The position numbers were made by a program, and so were the translations under genes. A stretch of DNA of 17,824 nt from CAZDBA01 sp964503615 (GTDB lineage: Bacteria; Planctomycetota; Planctomycetia; Pirellulales; Pirellulaceae), in assembly GCA_964503615.1 (NCBI GenBank), contig CAZDBA010000103.1, positions 1 through 17,824 on the forward strand, given 5' to 3'. The notes under the pieces were generated by a model. The model searched no databases and was not told where the DNA came from. It worked only from the letters and a program-made list of their open reading frames with translations. Every line of letters starts with the position of its first letter. Position 1 is the first letter of the stretch. Positions 13,589 to 17,824 of this stretch are shown one piece after another.

Positions 13589-14398
13589 CTATTTGCTCAT
13601 CTTTTTACGTAGAATCCAATCTCCCAGCGCGGGTGAAATGGCCGAGGCGATAAAGGCCAAACGTGCATAGCCGGGAACGATCAATTCCTTTTTCCGTTTC
13701 ACACAAGCACGGAGAATCTTTTCAGCCAAACGCTCTGGTGGAATGCCCCGAACCTTTGCCCCCGCTGCGCCGGCCCGAGCATGCTCGGGCAATTTCTCAG
13801 ACGCCTCATCGTAGCGAGTCCCCGAATCTTTGCGGATAATTGGGCCCGGACAAACTAGGAGATAGTGAACATCCTGCGGCCCTTCCAGACGAAGCTGATG
13901 CGTGTAAGTCGCCATCGCCGATTTGGAAACCGCGTAGGAGGTAACATAGGGCCACGCCGTCTTGGAAGCGAGCGAGCCAATATTAACCAAGTGGCCTTTT
14001 GACTTTTCCAGTTCAGCCAAAACGGCAACAGACAGATTGATGACAGTATGCAAATTAATTCGCATCATCTCTTCCATTTTGGGAACTCCAACCTCCAAGA
14101 CGGGCTCCCGCGTCGATTTGCCAACACAGTTAAACACCGCGTCGATCTTGCCAAAATCGGCGACGACTTTTTGAACCGCGGCTTCCGTAGCCATCGCGTC
14201 GATGAGATCGACCGAATGAGTTTGCACGGAAGTAGATGCAGAGGTATTCAACTCGTCCGCAGTCACCGCCAACCGCTGTACGTCTCGCGCGATCAGGATA
14301 ACGCGTGCCTGACTGGCGACAAGTTTAGCCGCCAAGACTTTGCCAAATCCGGTTGAAGCTCCAGCGACGATAACGACTTTGTCTTGCCAAAAACTCAA
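13589..14398 (-). CDS. Short-chain dehydrogenase/reductase (classical SDR)
   Basis: NAD(P)-dependent oxidoreductase; substrate unknown. With the TTG start at 14398 (GGAA about seven bases upstream) it has 269 residues: cofactor motif AGASTGFG (12-19), acidic SVDLID region near 62-67, NCVGK in place of the usual NNAG (90-94), catalytic Ser142 (NIGSLAS), Tyr155 and Lys159 (SYAVSKSA), then PGPIIRKDSG. The C-terminus (about 245-262) is hydrophobic, as in DHRS7/YqjQ-like SDRs, and may touch membrane. An ATG at 14533 would add 45 residues with no SDR character. Part of that extension covers GTGAGCGAGG (14418-14427), a piece of the extragenic repeat, which argues for the short form. It is divergent from the lipoprotein gene and monocistronic. 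Confidence 0.88.
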   Translation of the reverse strand: MSFWQDKVVIVAGASTGFGKVLAAKLVASQARVILIARDVQRLAVTADELNTSASTSVQTHSVDLIDAMATEAAVQKVVADFGKIDAVFNCVGKSTREPVLEVGVPKMEEMMRINLHTVINLSVAVLAELEKSKGHLVNIGSLASKTAWPYVTSYAVSKSAMATYTHQLRLEGPQDVHYLLVCPGPIIRKDSGTRYDEASEKLPEHARAGAAGAKVRGIPPERLAEKILRACVKRKKELIVPGYARLAFIASAISPALGDWILRKKMSK

Positions 14399-14681
14399 TG
14401 TAAATTCCGCTTGAACGGTGAGCGAGGTGATCAATTGCCACAAGTTTACTTGCACCCGGCTGCTATCAAACCCAAATTCGCCAGATTCCGCCAGGCAACA
14501 GAAACAAAGTGGAAATTGGAAGTAGCCAAACATCGAATCTGATTTTGACTGGTTTCTTGCAACTCTCCAGCTATTGCTAAAGTTTGCCGGACAGGATGAC
14601 GATGCCGAGTGTATAGATCAGGGGGTTTGGGAAAACTTTCAGGGCATTCCTTGCCCACACCGCAACTAATGGAACAAGTCG

Positions 14682-15137
14682 ATGACTATTTTAAAATCTG
14701 TAACGCCGATCGTTATCGTACTTTTGGCCTGCATCGTTCAATCGGGTTGTTCAACGTTGAACACGGCTTCCAATTCATCAGCACCGATCACCAGCGCCGA
14801 GGGTCCCGCTCCCAATGGAAGATATGCGGTTAATATCTTTCCTGCCTTTGGTGAAGAACGTTCGTTTCAAGGACAAATCCGCGGCAACATGACGGTCCAA
14901 AACGCGATCGAAGAATCGAACGCGGCTAAGTCGTTGCGAAACTCAGAGGTTAAGTTGTACCGAGTTGTTCAGGGCTCTGGGCGAACTTTGAAGATGCCTG
15001 TGGAAATGCAAAAAAACAACAGGTCGGTAAAATTCGAGCATGACTATGCTTTGCACCCCGGCGATAGATTGGTGATTCGCGAAAAAACAATTTCCGGCTT
15101 CAGTAACGTGCTTAGCGAGCTTCTGTCTACTAAATAG
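14682..15137 (+). CDS. Small putative lipoprotein, SLBB-like C-terminal region
   Basis: 151 residues. An N-terminal hydrophobic segment (5-19) leads to QSGC-STL with Cys23, a plausible though imperfect lipobox (Val, not Leu, at -4), so outer- or inner-membrane lipid anchoring is likely. A Ser/Ala/Pro-rich linker follows (24-46). Residues 48-135 look like a small beta-rich domain: RGNMTVQNAIEES (67-79), then a KFEHDYALHPGDRLVIRE end (117-134). The phrase HPGDRLVIRE is reminiscent of SLBB/polysaccharide-export domains, but similarity is too short to assign. GGA lies eight bases before the ATG. Convergent with the next gene, with only nine bases between stop codons and no visible terminator. Function unknown. 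Confidence 0.75.
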   Translation: MTILKSVTPIVIVLLACIVQSGCSTLNTASNSSAPITSAEGPAPNGRYAVNIFPAFGEERSFQGQIRGNMTVQNAIEESNAAKSLRNSEVKLYRVVQGSGRTLKMPVEMQKNNRSVKFEHDYALHPGDRLVIREKTISGFSNVLSELLSTK

Positions 15138-15146
15138 ATATCGAAG

Positions 15147-15599
15147 CTACTGAGTTCCAAGGAGCTCGCGCAATAAACCTCGCCAATACGCGTCAACAAA
15201 AGCCCAATTTTCCCACCCCTCTACTATCACTGCTCCGATAAAAAAAGCGCCGAGCAGAAAAATGGGGATAGCAAGGATGTTGGTTGTCCAATGGCCGTGA
15301 CGGATTGCAGAGAGTGAAAGAACGAAACTAAATCCAGCGGCAATCGCCGCAAGCACAACCTCAAAATTTCTCAACACGCCAGTGTGTGTCGGTAGGACTA
15401 CAACAAACAACACACCTGCAATAACTGTCTTCCAAAAGGGCGCGGCTTTGTCTTTCTGATGCGCTACATAACCGAACACCGCAATCGTTGCAGGAACGGC
15501 GCAAAACAGAGCTTCACTCACACCGACCGCTACACAGACAGCCAAAAACACGGCGTGCGCTGCAGTGAGCAACAGCAAAGTCTTCACAGAAAATTGCAC
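15147..15599 (-). CDS. Small integral membrane protein of unknown function
   Basis: 150 residues from a GTG start with GGAG eight bases upstream. About five hydrophobic helices are visible: 7-24, 28-46, 57-71, 80-98 and 106-127, with short polar connectors (HQKDKAAPFWK, AIRHGHW). The opening QFSVKTLLLLTA matches a recurrent N-terminal pattern I recall in planctomycete membrane proteins ((R/Q)FS(L/V)(K/R)TLL(L/I)(V/L)T), here followed by a full multi-helix protein. No catalytic motif is seen. It lies 32 bases downstream of the sulfatase remnant on the same strand. Confidence 0.7.
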   Translation of the reverse strand: MQFSVKTLLLLTAAHAVFLAVCVAVGVSEALFCAVPATIAVFGYVAHQKDKAAPFWKTVIAGVLFVVVLPTHTGVLRNFEVVLAAIAAGFSFVLSLSAIRHGHWTTNILAIPIFLLGAFFIGAVIVEGWENWAFVDAYWRGLLRELLGTQ

Positions 15600-15631
15600 G
15601 AGCGAATCTCCGAACTCGAACGAGGGCTACG

Positions 15632-15902
15632 CTACTCTTGCGTACGGGGTTCAGCTAGCCACGTCTTGATTTCGGCCGCCAACGATTGAGCAAGATCAGG
15701 ATTTGACTCTAACAGGTTATCGAACTCGTTTGAGTCCGCTTCGACATCAACCAACTCAACTAGCTCTCCGTCTAAAGAAAGAAAACTTCCATTTACCACG
15801 TCGTGTAATCTCAGTCGCAGTAGAAGAATTGGGCAAAAACCGTTTCTTGTCCTTAAAATGTTCTGTGATATTGAATCGCAACGGGTAGCGTCCGCTAACA
15901 AT
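15632..15902 (-). pseudogene. Sulfatase remnant (internal deletion plus frameshift)
   Basis: Two pieces of one S1 sulfatase lie head-to-tail. In one minus-strand frame, 15902 down to about 15785 reads IVSGRYPLRFNITEHF, then KDKKRFLPN, which is the segment that follows the formylglycine active site in a planctomycete sulfatase subfamily. It runs into RRGKWKF and goes off frame. Shifting by one base at the T-run complementary to 15782-15785 continues as LSLDGELVELVDVEADSNEF, then DNLLESNPDLAQSL and AEIKTWLAEP, a typical sulfatase C-terminus, stopping at 15632. The start, the active-site Cys and roughly 350 central residues are missing. An intact-looking 89-codon ORF (15632-15901) exists only because of the frameshift and should not be called a gene. 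The remnant is a different subfamily from the neighbour, so it is not a simple tandem copy. Confidence 0.8.
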
Positions 15903-15907
15903 GTTTC

Positions 15908-17548
15908 TTACTTCGATTTTATTGCCGCTTTGCGAGGAGTTTTTTTAGTTTTTATACTCAGGCCGTTGCTTTTGGCCCACACCAACCAGGCGTCACTCAA
16001 CTTCTGAGTTACTTCGGGCTCCGTTTCGGCTACATCATTCGCTTCACATCGATCTTCGGCAAGATTGAACAATTGCCATCGGTTAACACCTTTCGAGTAG
16101 ACGGCTTTCCAGTCACCCATTCTAACCGCCCGATGTCCGGCCCATTCCCAATACAGCATCTCATGCGGATCGCGCTGGGCACCTTTTAGCACCGAAACAA
16201 AACTCTTGCCTTCCACGGGCAGGATCTGCTGGCCAGCGTATTGTTCGGGATAAGTCCCACCAGCAATCTCCAATAACGTAGGCATGATATCGATAATGTG
16301 CGCCGGTTGACGGGTAATGGCTCCCGCTTCGATCTGGCCTGGCCACCAAGCAATACAAGGTGTAAGAATTCCCCCCTCATGCGTGTGGCTTTTGTGTTTT
16401 TTAAACGGTGCGTTTTGCGCCCATCCCCACGCAGGTCCAACCGCTGCGTAAAACTCTTTGGGCCCGGGCACGATTTCGGGACCGCGTCCACCCGGTTCTT
16501 CGGAGCATCCGCCGTTGTCTGACAAAAAGATAACCAGCGTATTGTCCGCGACTCCTGCCTCTTCCAAAGCGACACAAAGACGGCCAATGTTCTGATCCAT
16601 CGAGTCGATCATGGCAGCGTAAACGGCCATCCGCAAATCTTCATGGTCATGGTTAGCGGTTTCCCAATCGTAAGCTTTCTTATCGACGTCAGTCAGTTTC
16701 CAACTTTCGTCCGCCAACCCCATTTCCTGCAACCGCTGAAAACGCTGCTCCCGCATCGGTATCCAACCGCCCAATTTTTTGTACTGCCCTCGATACTTGG
16801 CGATATCCTCCGGCTTGGCGTGAAGCGGATAGTGGGGCGCGTTGTAAGTTAGATGAACCAAAAAGGGCTTCTTATTCGCAGCGAATTTTTTTACGCACTT
16901 GATGGCATGATCCGTAAACGCATCGGTGGTATAGAAGTCGTCAGGGAACGAAGTGATAAGTTCATCGTTCTGCCCAAACGAGCGGACTTTGCCACCCTTG
17001 TAAGGCGGATCGGCCATCGCAGGATCGAAAAAGTTGCAACACCCATCCAGCAACCCGTAGAACTCTTGAAAGCCACGGTGATACGGATGAGTTTCCTTTT
17101 CACCGCCCAAATGCCACTTGCCACTCAGCGCGGTTTGATAGCCGGCCCCCTGCATCGCTTCGCCGATCGTCACCATGTTAGACCGCAAAAGCTGGTGACC
17201 ATCGCGCCGAGGGTAAAGTCCAGTCAGGATCGAAGCCCGTGTGGTTGTACACTTACCATTGTTATAAAACTGCGTGAACCGCATCCCTTCGTCCGCGAGT
17301 CGATTAAGGTTCGGCGTTTCTACTTCACCGCCATAACACCCAATGTCCGACCACCCCATATCGTCGCACATGATCAAGACGATATTCGGAGCCGGATCGT
17401 TTTCACTGACCTGCAAGGCATCAGTCGCCGATGTGAAAGCCACCCCCAGCACCCAAGCAAAAACCGCCAAGATCAAACAGCCTTTCCAAGTAAAGGTTCG
17501 CAACCAGTACCGACTCGATCCTCTGAGCGGCAAGATTGGAAGGACCAT
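15908..17548 (-). CDS. S1-family sulfatase (arylsulfatase type), secreted
   Basis: Hydrolyses a sulfate ester, probably on a sulfated polysaccharide or glycan, outside the cytoplasm. The ATG at 17548 has GGAG six bases upstream and gives 546 residues; an ATG at 17560 adds four. A long basic N-region precedes a hydrophobic export segment (about 23-44). Catalytic elements: metal-binding Asp62-Asp63 (IMCDDMGW), the formylglycine site GKCTTTRASILTG with Cys100 and Arg104, GKWHLGG with Lys144 and His146, APHYP with His239, LSDNGG with Asp344-Asn345, and Lys386 before EGG. The active-site core is C-T-T-T-R; the classic motif has Pro/Ala at the third position. The C-terminus is basic (IKTKKTPRKAAIKSK). 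It ends six bases before the sulfatase remnant. Exact substrate cannot be told. Confidence 0.95.
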   Translation of the reverse strand: MVLPILPLRGSSRYWLRTFTWKGCLILAVFAWVLGVAFTSATDALQVSENDPAPNIVLIMCDDMGWSDIGCYGGEVETPNLNRLADEGMRFTQFYNNGKCTTTRASILTGLYPRRDGHQLLRSNMVTIGEAMQGAGYQTALSGKWHLGGEKETHPYHRGFQEFYGLLDGCCNFFDPAMADPPYKGGKVRSFGQNDELITSFPDDFYTTDAFTDHAIKCVKKFAANKKPFLVHLTYNAPHYPLHAKPEDIAKYRGQYKKLGGWIPMREQRFQRLQEMGLADESWKLTDVDKKAYDWETANHDHEDLRMAVYAAMIDSMDQNIGRLCVALEEAGVADNTLVIFLSDNGGCSEEPGGRGPEIVPGPKEFYAAVGPAWGWAQNAPFKKHKSHTHEGGILTPCIAWWPGQIEAGAITRQPAHIIDIMPTLLEIAGGTYPEQYAGQQILPVEGKSFVSVLKGAQRDPHEMLYWEWAGHRAVRMGDWKAVYSKGVNRWQLFNLAEDRCEANDVAETEPEVTQKLSDAWLVWAKSNGLSIKTKKTPRKAAIKSK

Positions 17549-17662
17549 CGTTTTCTCCATTTAGCTTTGTTTTTTATTGGGACATCAGTGTTCAAGCCGA
17601 TGTTCCTATCTTAATTGACAAGTCTCATTTAGAAACCGGGCTCAGTTCGTGATGTTCAATTC

Positions 17663-17695
17663 AAATTGATGTATTTGTCGATTAAACATCAATTT
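17663..17695. promoter_or_regulatory. Inverted repeat upstream of the sulfatase gene
   Basis: AAATTGATGT (17663-17672) and ACATCAATTT (17686-17695) are a perfect 10-base inverted repeat with a 13-base spacer, about 115-150 bases upstream of the sulfatase start. TCAATT-CA-AATTGA (17656-17669) overlaps its left arm. This could be an operator or the end of a gene beyond the window. The rest of 17561-17824 shows no gene. Confidence 0.4.
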
Positions 17696-17824
17696 TGCAA
17701 AAACGATTCGCAGTCCACTGGTGGCTTTCGGTCGATGTGACGGCGATGTGACCGAGAGCGTGAACGAAAAAAACAACTGGGTGCCATGCTTCACGCCTTT
17801 TGAGAAAGTACAACCATTGAGTGC

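Noticed and set aside
14399..14533. 45-residue N-terminal extension of the SDR
   Set aside because: It has no SDR similarity and contains an extragenic-repeat fragment; the TTG at 14398 with GGAA upstream sits right before the conserved beta-strand.
15632..15901. 89-codon ORF as a genuine small protein
   Set aside because: Its first ~38 codons are out of frame with sulfatase homology, and the rest is a sulfatase C-terminus; better explained as a pseudogene.
16853..17614. 253-codon plus-strand ORF opposite the sulfatase
   Set aside because: It is the antisense shadow of all N-terminal sulfatase motifs.

Overview
The window reads as chromosomal DNA from a planctomycete, most likely Pirellulaceae-like. 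The evidence is an S1 sulfatase plus the wreck of a second one, a ThuA-domain secreted protein, a Q/A/P/V-repeat secreted protein ending in a short Cys-Asn-Gly-x-Cys-Pro tail, a small membrane protein opening with the FSVKTLLLLTA-type N-terminus, weak Shine-Dalgarno signals, and short intergenic hairpin/repeat fragments of the kind scattered through these genomes. Base composition looks near 50% GC. No rRNA, tRNA, CRISPR array, transposase or phage gene is visible. A run of 100 Ns (11251-11350) marks a scaffold join.

Layout. 211-1898 (minus): purE-purK, two consecutive steps of purine synthesis joined by an ATGA overlap. 1899-2216: gene-free, with repeat and hairpin relics. 2217-3221 (minus): two-TM potassium channel with RCK domain. 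3505-4899 (minus): secreted ThuA-like domain fused to a small phosphatase-like domain. 5123-5779 (plus): membrane-anchored planctomycete-type protein with an internal duplication, followed by a strong terminator. 6047-9102 (plus): an ABC exporter and arabinose-5-phosphate isomerase sharing a TAATG junction, which suggests Kdo/LPS-type envelope biogenesis. 9301-10787 (plus): tandem CDGSH iron-sulfur protein and a prepilin-peptidase-like membrane protein lacking the GxGD motif. 10864-11522 (plus): secreted repeat protein, interrupted by the gap and closed by a near-perfect bidirectional terminator. 11657-13353 (minus): parvulin and xylose isomerase. 13589-14398 (minus): short-chain dehydrogenase. 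14682-15137 (plus): small lipoprotein. 15147-15599 (minus): membrane protein. 15632-15902 (minus): sulfatase remnant. 15908-17548 (minus): intact sulfatase.

Most genes are housekeeping or typical planctomycete secreted/catabolic genes, and I see no clear multi-gene undescribed system. The best leads are: (1) the collapsed sulfatase pseudogene, made of an N-terminal piece fused to a C-terminal piece with a +1 frameshift; (2) the degenerate prepilin peptidase; (3) the ThuA-phosphatase fusion; (4) the ABC exporter with a ~100-residue coiled-coil-rich loop beside kdsD; and (5) the N gap flanked by an exact 55-base duplicate, which probably means the gap is an assembly artefact inside a tandem-repeat gene.
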